DNA of 64,000 nt from Gari tellinella (Eukaryota; Mollusca; Bivalvia; Cardiida; Psammobiidae): assembly GCA_922989275.2 (NCBI GenBank), contig OV277861.1:39496623-39560622 (forward strand). Reading direction: 5' to 3'. Under the pieces are notes generated by a model. It was not told the DNA's origin, did no database searches, and worked only from the letters and a program-made list of their open reading frames with translations. Shown one piece after another: positions 19,736 to 30,042 of the stretch. Position 1 is the first letter of the stretch; each line of letters begins with the position of its first letter. The position numbers and the translations under genes were made by a program.

Positions 19736-20008
19736 TTAACCCATTACCCCAGAGATACGCCTTTTTTTACGCCTTCAATTTATTCCTCCACTAAAGAAAA
19801 ATAACTCTACTTTATTTATAATAATTATTATTATATAGTCATCAATATATATGCACGTAAGAAATATTTCCTATAAGATATTTATAATTATCTTAGCAGG
19901 TGTTTTAATTTTAGGCACATTCTGCTTTGCTTTTGACCTGCTCTAAGTGGTCTCCAGTGTCTATCGATCAATACTAAGAAACAGATTATTGGGTAATTTA
20001 TTTGTTAA
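19736..20008 (+). mobile_element. Family A element, left core arm lost
   Basis: Both TTAA sites are present and the left terminus is good. The core keeps only the right arm (CACATTCTGCTTTGC). The AT-rich arm is expanded by ATT repeats. Confidence 0.75.
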
Positions 20009-20063
20009 ATGCAGACATGCAATTCAAGACCATACCTGTATTATCTTTACAATGGATGCAGCT

Positions 20064-20314
20064 TTAACCCTTTGAACCCTAGTCCCGCATTTAGGCGTCC
20101 TTTTCAAACAGTATACATGTGAAAAGTGTACTTGTCCTATGCAAACAGTGAATACCCAGATCAGAGGGCTCCTTATGGAGCCCTCTGATCTGGGTCTTCA
20201 CTGTTTGTCATAATGCAAAACATTGACAAAAACAACCCTTAAAAGTCAGAAATGGACTATACTTAAATGGAAACTGGGATTGTCCATTTGAAGTTTCAGG
20301 GAGGAAAGAGTTAA
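20064..20314 (+). mobile_element. Complete family B element
   Basis: This is 251 bp from TTAA to TTAA, with the hairpin at 20142-20208 and tip CTCCTTATGGAG. Its right TTAA is also the left TTAA of the next family A copy. Confidence 0.9.
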
Positions 20315-20550
20315 CCCATTACCTCATAGCAATGTTTCTAATATTGAAGCAAAGGGACCACTGCTTTACATCTAAGAGAGAGTAAAACCAACTTGCTTTA
20401 CTTTCAGCCTGCTTTAAGCTACCACCTGCTAGAATATAGAAAATATTTCTTATGATTTTTGTTTGTGACAGTATAAATTGGAACTATTTTTATCATTGGA
20501 GGACTAAACTGAATGCGCTAAAAGACGCTTCTATGGGGTAAAGGGCTTAA
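20311..20550 (-). mobile_element. Family A element sharing a TTAA with family B
   Basis: TTAACCCATTACCTCATAGC to TATGGGGTAAAGGGCTTAA. The left core arm is scrambled (ACATCTAAGAGAGAG) while the right arm (TTTCAGCCTGCTTTAAGC) is intact. Confidence 0.8.
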
Positions 20551-20599
20551 TTCTAAGCTAGAAAGACTCGAGTATGAAATATAAACGGCATTTTAAGTA

Positions 20600-20895
20600 C
20601 CTTTCAAGATGAGAGATTAAAGTTGGTTGAAAGTAATGCAGAAGCAACAGAATGCTCCTGAAAGTAACTTGTGTTGGGGTTTTTTAAAACTAGAGATATG
20701 CAATGTGCTGATAGAATTTAGGATTTACTCTTTATTGACTATAAGGCACATTCTATGTACAATCTTACCTATCTGTGTCAAACCATTAACGACAATCTGC
20801 AATGCCTAGTCTTCATTAAGACTTAAGTAACTTAAGACAAAACAAAAGTAAAGCTGCTTATTGAAGAAGCTTTCTGCATAACTTTTGTTCATCCT
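20600..20895. mobile_element. Family F hairpin pieces
   Basis: Near 20612 lies TTAAAGTTGGTTGAAAG and at 20836-20895 a core with CAAAAGTAAAGC and GAAGCTTTCTGCATAAC. The two may be arms of one element with intervening DNA. Nothing else is recognised here. Confidence 0.4.
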
Positions 20896-20979
20896 TTATC
20901 CTAGCTTTCAGCCCTAAATATCTCTTGTGGGTATTAATTATCCTTTTGGACACTTCTAGTACCGGTATTTTGAACCAGT

Positions 20980-21131
20980 CTACTGTTGCATTTTTGATAT
21001 GACAACAAAAACGAATGAAAATATCAAACAGTGCAGACACTGATCCGAGGGCTCCTATAGGAGCCCTCTGATCAGTGTCTACACTGTTTGCATATGTAAA
21101 CAGTAATCTCTACAGAGGGCTGAAGGGTTAA
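20980..21131 (-). mobile_element. Family B element with shortened shell
   Basis: The hairpin at 21025-21090 is nearly perfect (CAAACAGTGCAGACACTGAT) with tip GGGCTCCTATAGGAGCCC. The right side ends GGCTGAAGGGTTAA. Confidence 0.75.
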
Positions 21132-21363
21132 GCAGTGATGTTTGACTATAAAGCTCTTAAAACTTCTTCAATTAATTTGCAGCTTTAAAGACAGGTAGGA
21201 TAGTAAGTTGTGGTTAATTTCACCGACACATTTGTTTGAATAAGTCCGAGACAACTTGTCTTTCAGGCGCTATCTGCCTTTGTTAAACAAATCAAAACAG
21301 TTCAAAACTGACATTTTCAAGAGAAGCAGCTGGCCAATGATGGTTGATGAGTATTAACTATAG

Positions 21364-21446
21364 CCCCCAATGTTTAGATAAACCCATGTCGGAACCACAG
21401 TGGGTCTCAATGAGAAAAGCCCCTTTTTATTAAGAACATTGGGGGA
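21364..21446. repeat. Small inverted repeat with CCCCCAATGTT ends
   Basis: CCCCCAATGTT at the left and AACATTGGGGG at the right, with ACCCATG and GTGGGTC further in. No family match. Confidence 0.5.
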
Positions 21447-21718
21447 AGGGTTACCCTAAATTATGACACAACTACTGTCATTTTTTGTTTGTTGACCTAC
21501 AATGTGCATAGCAACCAATTTGAAAAGATAGCGCACAATGTACTTTCTTCCCAAGACTCTGGACAGATTAAACAGGAGTATTTCATTAAAGCTAAAATCC
21601 TTATGACTGCACAAACTCTATGGTCTGACTTCAATAAACTAACTTACCGGTAAATGCTTTCCAAGAGATTATTTTTGTCATGAGATAAAAGTAATATTTT
21701 TGAGTTTAGATTACTTAA

Positions 21719-22060
21719 TTAACCCAATAGTCAGTTTCTAGCAGGTTAAAGGTAAAGCAGAATGCTCCTACATGAGCATTCTGCTTTACTTTCAACCTGC
21801 TTTAACCCATAATTAAGCCCATAAATACACCTTTTTACGACTTTAATTTATTCCTCCACTGAAGGAATACAGTCAGGAATATATAAAGCAAATTAATCAA
21901 AATAGATTCTATATTCTATTAGATAATTAATTTTAATAGCTTAAAGCAGGCTGAAAGTAAAGCAGAATGTGCCCTTAGGCGCATTCTGCTTTACTTTCAA
22001 CCTGCTTTAAGAAGTCACCTGTTTTACTAGAAACATGCTATGGGGTAATGGGTTAAGTTG
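21719..22060 (-). mobile_element. Family A copy split by another family A
   Basis: The outer left half runs from TTAACCCAATAGTC through a short-armed palindrome (21740-21801, tip GCTCCTACATGAGC, which is family F type) to TTAA. After the inserted copy, TTAAGTTGCTATCTGC resumes the outer sequence and soon decays. Its core tip belongs to the family F type inside a family A shell. Confidence 0.75.
21802..22055 (+). mobile_element. Complete family A, inserted at hairpin border
   Basis: TTAA to TTAA with good termini and a palindrome at 21940-22011. It occupies the TTAA that closes the hairpin of the outer copy. Confidence 0.85.
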
Positions 22061-22493
22061 CTATCTGCAGGAAAAATTGCTTCTGAGTTTTATGTTCAGG
22101 ACTCCCTTTGTAACTTTTCCTTGCTGTAGAAATAATAAGAGGTGTTGTAACATGGCTTATAAATATAGAGTTATAGGTTAAATGATACCCGATCAGACAC
22201 AAAACTAATCAAAATCCACACCCACTAAATTTGACTCTTACTGATTTCATTAAAATCTTGACACCATAGTATATTGTATAACTCAGAAATTAGGCAAACA
22301 AAAATCATAAAATGTTTGGTGATAACACTAAGTCTTGTGGTAGCTCGGGTACTGGGGCTCAGTCATACTGACCACACCAATCCTACACCTTCAGTCAGCT
22401 GTTATAATCCTGTCCTTCATAGACACCTATATAAGATAGCTTTATCTTTTCAACATATAAGTGCCTTACTATTTTTCACTCCCTTAAGGATGT
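22061..22493. other. No recognised feature
   Basis: A 101-codon plus-strand frame (22274-22579) spans the junction with the next element and has no recognisable motif. I do not call it a gene. Confidence 0.4.
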
Positions 22494-23409
22494 CGGCCTG
22501 TCTTTTTGAGCATTATGAAATTTCCGAAAAATTTTACGAACTCGTTTTCAAAAAAATGGTAAGAACTCATTTTTGGTGAATGCATACAGTAATAAAACAC
22601 TATTTTCCCTGGAAAAAATTGGATTTTCGTTCCGGAAGGGACTTTTTAAGTTTTATGTCCTATTCGTAGTTAACAGCATACACTGTTTTCATAGGTAGGT
22701 TGTATTTTGTTACATCCGATTTCATTTCAATTTCTCAGAATATAAGCATGAAATTTTCATGGTAGTACAGTTTTAGTATAAATTATAGATAACTCAATAG
22801 ATAAAATGAAATTTTTTTGAAAAAAAATATTTTTGGTAAAAGTACACAAAAAATTGAAAAAATGAGAAAAAATGGATTTTTTTAGATAAAATGATCTATA
22901 TATTTTTTAAAAGGTACGGGACCCTGTGTTTTTATTTGCTATTTCACTAAAACCTTTTGTTTGCAAGGCTAAAAACAACAAATAAAAAATTTGGTATTTA
23001 GTTTGCTACAATTTGTAGGGCAATTTTCACAGTGCCTTATTCTCCCATTATAAAAAAGTGGGTGGGGTAAATTTTACTCCTTTCTGGTGAAATCAAATAG
23101 TTTTATTTTGGATCTTGAAAAAACATTATTTTCAGGGTTTATTCTTACTATGGTAATATAAATTAGGATACTTTTGGTACAAATAGATTGTTTAAATAAA
23201 GATTGAAAAACCGTAGTACAAAAAAGTAGGAGTTTTTATGAAGCTTCAATTTTAGGGGGGTAGCCTTGAAAAATCTCAAATTGTGAAAAAGAAAGGTCCG
23301 GTACCCCCACTTTTTTCACCAGTTTTGTCATAGAAACTAATTTTACTATCAGTATGCAAAGTTTGAAGAATTTGGTATTTACTTTACCAAGGTGCACCTA
23401 CCCCCTTAA
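22494..23409 (+). mobile_element. 916 bp TTAA-flanked element, unassigned
   Basis: TTAAGGATGTCGGCCTG at the left and AGGTGCACCTACCCCCTTAA at the right. Read inward both ends are G-rich (GGATGTCGG and GGGGGTAGG), so weak terminal inverted repeats are possible. The interior is AT-rich with long A and T runs and no transposase frame. It could be a piggyBac- or Kolobok-type nonautonomous element, judged only from TTAA. Confidence 0.5.
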
Positions 23410-23429
23410 TTAACATATTTTGTAAACTG

Positions 23430-23500
23430 ACAGCAGGCCAAAAGTTAGCAGCTTAAATAAGTGTCTTCTTGCTTTACTTTTATCCTGATTGAACCATTAT
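23430..23500. mobile_element. Family F hairpin remnant
   Basis: GCAGGCCAAAAGTTAGCAGC and TGCTTTACTTTTATCCTG are the outer parts of two arms with the tip lost. Confidence 0.4.
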
Positions 23501-23593
23501 TCTCCAGGAAATCTCTATCTGCCACTCCACAAGTATTGTAAGCACCAAAATTAATGAACATTCATTGATACTGTTGAATACATTAGTGACGGC

Positions 23594-23842
23594 TTAACCA
23601 AATACTCCATAAATACGCCAATTTACGCCTTTACATTAGTCCTCTATTAAAGAAATAATTTTTATGAGTATGCATCTTAAGAAATATTTTCTATACCATA
23701 TATAGCAGATGGCAGCTTAATTAAAGCAGGCTGACAGTAAAGCAGAATGTGCCTTTAGATGCATTCTGCTTTACTTTCAACCTGCTTTAAGCAGTCACCT
23801 GACTTCAAAACTAGAAACTCAGGCTATGGGGTAAAAGGTTAA
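23594..23842 (+). mobile_element. Complete family A element
   Basis: TTAACCAAATACTCCATAAA to GGGGTAAAAGGTTAA. The palindrome at 23721-23791 has a single ACAGT difference in one arm. Confidence 0.85.
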
Positions 23843-23870
23843 AGTAAGATCAAAGTTGAATACATGTCAA

Positions 23871-23944
23871 TTTAAAGCAAGATCAAAGTAAAGCAGAAAG
23901 CTCCCTATATCTAGATTTCTGCTTGTCATTTATCTTGCTTTAAG
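23871..23944. mobile_element. Family F type hairpin
   Basis: TTTAAAGCAAGATCAAAG pairs with TTATCTTGCTTTAAG, with tip AGCTCCCTATATCTAG. No pogo-like ends are visible. Confidence 0.6.
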
Positions 23945-24320
23945 TATAAATACTAGTCAATCACCTTTTAATTGCCTTTTAAATACTGTTGGATAAAAGT
24001 TATTAACAATTTTGGCCATCAAAAGGGTAAAGTCACCACCTGTCACAAACTACGAAATGTAGCTTTCTCTTGGTCAGTGTCCGTAAATACTCAAAATAGC
24101 AGGAATTCACTGTACCAGATAATATTATAACGTCTTATCCCCTAGATAGATAACACGCACTACTGGCTAGTCACAACATAGGGTGTGGTGGACACAAGAT
24201 TTTATAATACGACAGTGATAATTCTAGAAATCAGATGAATGAGTCTCTGGGAAGCACATTCCGTAAATTTTGTAAAACAATGAGTCCTTGAGACATACAT
24301 TGAGTCCTTGAGGTGAAGAA
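23945..24320. other. Degenerate GAGTC-rich stretch
   Basis: The phrase AATGAGTC followed by TCTGG or CTTGAG recurs near 24238, 24275, 24299 and again near 24521, suggesting an old short-period repeat. No gene is seen. Confidence 0.35.
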
Positions 24321-24455
24321 TTAACCCAATATCTCTTAACTTATTTATAGTTTTGAAGACAGGTGACCATTTGAAGCAGGTTGAAAGTAAAGCAGAATGT
24401 GCCTTAAGGCACAATCTGCTTTACTTTCAACCTGCTTTAAGCTACTATTTGCTTA
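24321..24455 (-). mobile_element. Family A, one end missing
   Basis: TTAACCCAATATCTC, AGACAGGTGACC and the palindrome at 24371-24442 are present. The AT-rich arm and the second terminus are absent. Confidence 0.7.
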
Positions 24456-24771
24456 TGAATGAGTAATAGCTGGTTAATAAAGGCCCGAAAAGCTATGGGT
24501 CCATGGGACTCACAACTTTTTAAATAATGAGTCTCTGGCAAATTTAATGAGTATAGGACTCGGGATGCATAGGTAAAATTATCACTGAATACGAAATACA
24601 GTAGCTTTTCTTGTCTGTTTCTGTGCTATGATATTTGATCACTAGCAGCAGAAACTTCACCCTCAATATTTCCTCCACATTTGACAGGAGATAAATCACT
24701 CATTGTCAACTGACAGCTTTCACCTTCACACTAACCTGTATTAAATTTACAACAAGATGCACACACAGTTT
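24456..24771. other. No recognised feature
   Basis: Spacer with one further AATGAGTCTCTGG phrase. Confidence 0.4.
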
Positions 24772-24777
24772 TATAAC

Positions 24778-24968
24778 CAGGGCTCCAGATAAGAGGGATA
24801 AATCCGAAAAAATCCAACAGTTTCTCACTTTTTCAGTACCAAATCCTATGGTGTCACTACTCATTAGAATCGTCTCGAAGAGACGATTCTAATGAGTAGT
24901 GACACCATAGGGTTTAATGTAGAAATAAAGATTTTAGTTTTTGAAATACCCCCCTTTCTGGAGCTCTG
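24778..24968 (+). mobile_element. Family D element with 6 bp duplication
   Basis: TATAAC flanks both sides (24772-24777 and 24969-24974). The ends are CAGGGCTCCAGATAAG and TTTCTGGAGCTCTG. The hairpin is perfect around GAATCGTCTCGAAGAGACG. Confidence 0.85.
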
Positions 24969-24979
24969 TATAACCCCTT

Positions 24980-25131
24980 TGGCTTTACCAAGCCTGTTTC
25001 TAGTTTTGAAGACAGGTGACCACCTAAAGCAGGTTGAAAGTAAAGCAGAACTTATGATTCATGGCTTGACTATTAAAGTGAAACAATAATTAAAGGCATA
25101 AAAAGGCATATTTATGGGATAACTGGGTTAA
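24980..25131 (-). mobile_element. Family A with right core arm lost
   Basis: CCAAGCCTGTTTCTAG, AGACAGGTGACC and the left arm GCAGGTTGAAAGTAAAGC are followed at once by diverged sequence. The end GGCATATTTATGGG runs to TTAA. Confidence 0.65.
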
Positions 25132-25211
25132 GTTTTCAGTTGAAAATCAATATTTCCAAGTTCACTTAAGTTGAACAAACCAACATTGCAAAGCTAAAAT
25201 GTTGCTTAATA

Positions 25212-25492
25212 TTAAGGTTGAGGACTCCTAATCATGAGTCGAACCAAAATTGGTACTCTACATACACAGGGCTCTAGATAAGGGGGGTATTTCAAAAACT
25301 GAAATCTTTATTTCTGCTCTAAACCCTATGGTGTCAATACTCATTAGAATCGTCTCGAAGAGACGATTCTAATGAGTAGTAACATCATAGGATTTGATGC
25401 TAAAATAAGTGAGAAAATGTTGGATTTTAGCAGTTTACTCCCTCTTATATTGAGCCCTGATACAGATCTCATTAGGGGTCATCAACCTTAAA
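25212..25492. mobile_element. Family G foldback split by a family D insertion
   Basis: The ends TTAAGGTTGAGGACTCC and GGGGTCATCAACCTTAA are inverted repeats. Together with the intact copy at 31409 they define the family. A family D copy interrupts it at 25267-25460. Confidence 0.75.
25267..25460 (-). mobile_element. Family D element with 5 bp duplication
   Basis: ATACA flanks both sides (25262-25266 and 25461-25465). The hairpin is intact and the right end reads TTATATTGAGCCCTG. The host is a family G element. Confidence 0.85.
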
Positions 25493-25539
25493 GTAGAATT
25501 AATTTTGATGTTTGAACTACAGTTACTTAAAGTTTGACT

Positions 25540-25905
25540 TGACCCTTTCTCAGACTCACATAGCTTGTTTTTATATATTGAAGACAGATGGTTGCTTAAC
25601 TCTTTCCTCCCTGAAACTTCAAATGGACAATCCCAGTTTCCATTTTAGTCTAATCCATTTCTGACTTTTAAGGGTTGTTTTTGTCAATGTTTTGCATTTT
25701 GACAAACAGTGATGACCCAGATCAGAGGGCTCCTTAAGGAGCCCTCTGATCTGGGTCTTCACTGTTTGCATAGGACAAGTGCACTTTTAACATGTATACT
25801 ATTTGAAAAGAACGCCTATATGCGGGACTAGGGCTCAAAGGGTTAAAGTATTCTGAATGTAAAGCAGCTTAACTTTCAGCCTGCTCAATAAACTTACTTT
25901 ACACC
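25540..25905 (-). mobile_element. Family A remnant hosting a family B copy
   Basis: The left piece (CACATAGCTTGTTTTTATA, then AAGACAGATGG) ends at TTAA. The right piece resumes TTAAAGTATTCTGAATG, AAAGCAGC and TTTCAGCCTGCT. Family B fills the TTAA that borders the A core. Confidence 0.65.
25596..25846 (-). mobile_element. Complete family B element in a family A core
   Basis: This is 251 bp from TTAA to TTAA, with tip GGGCTCCTTAAGGAGCCC. It lies in the core-border TTAA of an A copy. Confidence 0.85.
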
Positions 25906-25955
25906 ATCAGCCTATAGGTGGACTATTTGTTACGGTGTATATCTTTATGACTGTA

Positions 25956-26040
25956 TTAACTCAATCCCCTGAGACTTCCAATGGACAATTCCTGTTTACA
26001 ATAAAGGCTGGTTCATTTTAGACTATTTAGGTGTTTTTTG
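25956..26040 (-). mobile_element. Family B left end fragment
   Basis: TTAACTCAATCCCCTGAGAC and TCCAATGGACAATTCC are followed by TTTAGACTATTTAGG. It stops before the hairpin. Confidence 0.5.
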
Positions 26041-26187
26041 GCTCGGAGAGCCTATATCGAATCCTTAAGAAAAATATTGGTGCGACTCTAGCTCCCCCTA
26101 CAAACAAATCCTGTCATATGGGGTTTACTTATGCTATCTAACGGAGCTTCAGTTGCTGGATACGTCACTATCAGATAAACCTGTAGT

Positions 26188-26580
26188 ACTGCCCGTACGA
26201 AAAATTCAGGCGGAATCCGCCCGGAAATGAGGCGGAATTGGGGCGGAAATGGCCGATTCCGGGCGGACTTCGGGCGGAAACCTAAATTCCGCCTCAAGTC
26301 GGTCAGTTTTACGGGCGGAATTTTGAGAAGATTCCGGGCGGAATTTAAAATCCAGGCGGAATTTTGTACTTTGACATTTTTCAGAGGCGGAATTTCTCAC
26401 TTAGACTAGCATCTCGAGGCGGAAAATGAGAAAACATTGGAAATTGAGGCGGAATTTTTGACTTAGACTATTTCAATAAGGCGGAATTTCGGACTTAGTT
26501 AAAATTCTGCCTGAATGAGGCGGAATTTCATACTTAGACTATTGCAACAAGGCGGAATTTTGGACTGTGAATTTTGAAAA
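26188..26580 (+). repeat. GGCGGAATT array, left arm
   Basis: About 14 copies of GGCGGA follow the lead-in TACTGCCCGTACGAAAAATTC. In the distal part the copies alternate with a spacer like GACTTAGACTATT. A reverse-oriented array with a similar lead-in ends at 33988, so the two may be the ends of one element of about 7.8 kb. Short ORFs here are repeat translations. Confidence 0.75.
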
Positions 26581-26867
26581 AATGTTTAAGTCCAAAACGT
26601 GAAAAAAGTTTTAAAAAATTGTATCTTTTTAATTATTTAATAAAATCAGGGTGTTCATGGATTCAAAATTATCGCCATAAAACAAAGAAGTCATATATGT
26701 ACAAATGAGGAAGGTCTTTTGGTCAAATATAACAAAGGGGAATAATATTAATGTCTAGACAGAGTTATGGACCCTGCACTTAATCTCTCCAAGCTAGCGA
26801 TTTCCATATATGAAATTTTATTCCACTAGCATCAGTTAAACTGGAGTAAATATCTTAAAGACAATAA

Positions 26868-26871
26868 CCCC

Positions 26872-26904
<33 letters not shown>
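26868..26904 (+). repeat. Poly-C and TC microsatellite
   Basis: A run of 15 C is followed by TC repeats. Confidence 0.9.
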
Positions 26905-26939
26905 GGAATCAGTTGTGTGAATTTACTTTCAATTCAGAA

Positions 26940-27165
26940 CTGCAGTTTCATTTAAGCAAGATTTTTAAAGTTGTTTCAATTGGTTGCCATGGCAACCACA
27001 GTTTCAACTGATAGACCTATATTTGAAGAAATCTGATACAGATTCACCCATTTGTATGAAATTAATTTTAAATTGAGTCAGTGGTTTCAGAAAATAAGAA
27101 TTTTAAAGTTTCCACTATATTATAGCCAAATAAAGGAAATACGAGTGCCCCACCCACTGCTGTTT
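26940..27165 (+). mobile_element. Family H fragment
   Basis: It matches, in opposite orientation, the stretch at 28790-28890 of the next H copy: TTGGTTGCCATGGCAACC, then GACCTATATTTGAAGAAATC. It ends near GTGCCCCACCCACTG. The perfect 16 bp palindrome at 26982-26997 has the form of an RFX X-box. Confidence 0.6.
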
Positions 27166-27329
27166 TTTTTTTTAATCTTGGAAAATTATTTTAAGAAATA
27201 GCCATTTAACTTTAAGGAAAGAACAATTTTAAATTCTCTTCAACGTTTTCCGTAGTTTTCATATGCACATAATATCATTTCAGAGATAATTCACGTTTAT
27301 TCTCTGTTTCTAGCAGAAAGAATAACACC

Positions 27330-27537
27330 TTATTTACGTGAAAGGCCGAAACTCAATGGGGTCGAAGTTTCTCCGAGCGCTCCGTTCCGCGCATGCGCTA
27401 GCTGTTGGTCTCGAAATTTGAAATGAAGAGCCATAATTTGTAACGACGATACATGAATGTCCCTGTGTTTTTACCAAGAAATCACACCTTGTATGGCTCA
27501 TACACGCTGTCGCGGACAATGTGTGTTGTGATTAAAG
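27330..27537 (+). promoter_or_regulatory. CpG-rich promoter-like stretch with NRF1 motif
   Basis: It is CpG-rich in an otherwise CpG-poor area and carries GCGCATGCGC at 27389-27398, the core NRF1 binding motif. It ends in AAAG followed by GTAAATTG, an acceptable 5' splice site, so it could be a promoter plus first exon. No long frame is present: the 61-codon minus-strand frame over it has no known motif. Confidence 0.4.
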
Positions 27538-28110
27538 GTAAATTGTGTATTTAAACTTGTATGTTCGTGTATAAATTATAATTCAGATGTTATCGAACGC
27601 TGCCTGGGTGTTTGTTTTTGTCAGTTGATCCTACTAGGATAATTGTAAGATTTAATGCAGATATTTACATGTATTTAGATTTGTTTCAGTAGATAGGTGT
27701 TCAAGTCGAAGCTGCAAATATTTATTTACCTAATTCCATCATTTGAAATGCAATTGATAGGCAGATTCAGGTGAATACAATCTCCTATGCTGAAAACGTA
27801 GCGGTTCAAATCGTCCCAAGTCAAATCGTAACTGGTTTAATTCGGCCTACACACTATAGAATAGTGATTGCAGTGTATAGTTAGATAGAGAAAATCGTTT
27901 CAACATTAACATTTTGTAATTAAGTTGTCCCGTATTTGATTGTTTTTCTTAGATTAAAATACATTCTTTTAGTTTAAACAAGTTAATTAGAGTTTAATGT
28001 GTGGTAAACAAGTTATTTAGAAATTAGATGTGATTTTATCTATCTTCTCACAACTCAAATTTAGATCTAGATACACTTTAATTTTATCAAAGCATATGTC
28101 TCTATTTCAG

Positions 28111-28229
28111 ATTCCATGAGTCAACCAATAGAATAGTTACAACACTGTTGAAACATCTTATTTAAAGATCCATGGATGATGGACCAGAGATGTTGAGGTG
28201 GCTTAACAGCTGTGTTACCATTTCACAAG
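28111..28229 (+). ncRNA. Candidate internal exon
   Basis: It is preceded by TGTCTCTATTTCAG (good pyrimidine tract and acceptor) and ends CACAAG before GTAAAG. Its longest start codon frame, from 28172, is 19 codons to the splice site. If joined to the next candidate exon it stops after three more codons, so a noncoding or untranslated role is more likely. Confidence 0.4.
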
Positions 28230-28290
28230 GTAAAGACTGCCGAAATATTAAATAAGAGTACTTCTATTTTAGATGATCAACACTGACACG

Positions 28291-28500
28291 GTCTGTGTAC
28301 ATAGCTCAGTGGTAGAGCGTCCCGTTCTAGTGCAGGAGGTTGCGGGTTCAATACCAGGCCGGGGCAAACCAAAGACTTAAAAATTAGTAGTTTTTAATGA
28401 AGTTCCCTCCTCGCTCAGGGTTTTGGGTTACATGTAGCATATAGTAACAACTGGTTTCGTCGGTGTCAGGATAAAGTGACCGGCACAGTGCACATATTCC
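28291..28500 (+). mobile_element. tRNA-derived SINE head
   Basis: A-box-like TAGCTCAGTGGTAGAGCG starts at 28302 and B-box-like GCGGGTTCAATACC starts at 28342, in tRNA order and spacing. The acceptor ends do not pair convincingly, and the following sequence is unrelated body, so I call a SINE rather than a functional tRNA. It lies in a candidate intron. Confidence 0.65.
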
Positions 28501-28656
28501 TGAATCTATGACATATCGTGATAATTTACTTTGGTAAGAACCCGAAAAGAACGTGTATTAGAAATATCAATAATTCTTACAAACAAAGGTCTAAGGAAAT
28601 ATCTCTACTCACTGAGTCACTGTTCGCCCAGACCCGGTCAGCTTTTTTTTTTTTTT

Positions 28657-30042
28657 AGCTCACCTCGGGCACGAAGTGCCAAGGTGAGCTATTTTGATAG
28701 CCCTGTGTCCGTCGTCCGTCCGTCGTCAAACTTTTTCTTCAAAGATCTTCTTCTTGAAAACCACTGCCAATTTCATCAAAACTTCATAGGATTGTTCCTT
28801 GTAAGGTACTCTCTCAGATTTCTTCAAATATAGGTCATCCAATTGAAATTGTGGTTGCCATGGCAACCAATTGAAAAAACTTTAAAAATCTTCTCGTCAA
28901 AAACTACAGGTCACAATTGTAAATAATTTTACCCAAATGTGCCATTGGTGACCCTCTATCAGATTTCTTAAAATAATTTTCCTATCATAACCCTTTCCCA
29001 CATAGCATATCTCTAGTACTGAATATAGGTGTCCTCTTAAAGCAGGTTGAAAGTAAAGCAGAATGCGCTTTAAGCGCATTCTGCTTTACTTTCAGCCTGC
29101 TTTAAGCTATCATCTGCTAGAATATAGAAAATATTTTGTATTATACATATTTATGAATGTATAAATTGGAACCATTTTCTTCAGGGCAAGAATAAACTGA
29201 ATGCGCTAAAAGGCGCTTCTATGGGGGGAAAGGGTTAAAAAACATGGCCGCTAGTGGGTGGGGCAGATTTTCCTTATATTGATATATAGAGAAAACTTTA
29301 AAAATCTTCTTTTCAATAACTACTGGTCCGATTTGTCAGTAATTTTATGCAAATGAACCATGGGTGACCCTCTTCCAGATTTCTTAAAATTATTTTGATA
29401 TCTAAAAAAAACATGGCCTCCAGTGGGTGGGGCATATTTTCCTTATGTTACTGTATAGTAAAAACTTTAAAAATCTTCTTCTCTGAAACTAGATCTACTG
29501 GTGCAAATTCAAAATAATTTTACACAAATGGTCAATTGATGACACTCTACCAGATTTCTAAAAATCATTTTGTTATCTTAAAAAAAACATGGCTGCCAGT
29601 GGGTAGGGCACGTTTTCCTTATGTTACTGTATAGTAAAACTTTAAAAATCTTCTTCTCTGAAACTACTGTTGCAAATTCAAAATAATTTTACACAAATGG
29701 TAAATTGATGACCCTCTACCAGATTTCTTAAAATCATTTTGTTATCTTAAAAAGCATGGCCGCCAGTTGGTGGGGCAAGTTTTCCTTATATTTCTGTATA
29801 GAAAAACTTTCAAAAACAATTTCTCTGAAACTATTGGTCTGATTTAAGAATAATTTTACACAAATAATGATTCATGGGTGACCCTTTGCCAGTTTTCTAC
29901 AAATAATCTTACTAGCTCAAACAACATGGCCACCAGTGGGTGGGGTGAATAAGTGAAAACGTAATAATTACTGGTCCATTTACATGACCGTAATCATGGG
30001 TACCAGGTGAGCGATTTAGGGCCGCATGCGGCTCTTGTTTTA
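28657..30042 (-). mobile_element. Family H element, reverse orientation
   Basis: Read on the minus strand it starts ACAAGAGCCGCATGCGGC, then CGCTCACCTGG, and ends GGCACTTCGTGCCCGAGG, then TGAGCTAAAAAA. Internal units of about 170-180 bp contain GTGGGTGGGGCA on the plus strand (29255, 29415, 29597, 29768 and 29936). A family A copy interrupts it at 28987-29238. A second RFX-like palindrome sits at 28853-28868. Confidence 0.8.
28987..29238 (-). mobile_element. Family A element inserted in family H
   Basis: ATAACCCTTTCCCACATAGC to TATGGGGGGAAAGGGTTAA, with the palindrome at 29036-29106 and tip GCGCTTTAAGCGC. Confidence 0.85.

Noticed and set aside
22274..22579. Plus-strand frame of 101 codons
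   Set aside because: It crosses the left boundary of the 916 bp TTAA element and shows no motif, so a chance frame is more likely.
26206..26409. Arginine- and proline-rich frames on both strands
   Set aside because: They are translations of the GGCGGAATT array. The same holds for 33690-34029.
28291..28363. Functional tRNA gene
   Set aside because: A and B boxes are good but acceptor pairing is poor and a SINE-like body follows.
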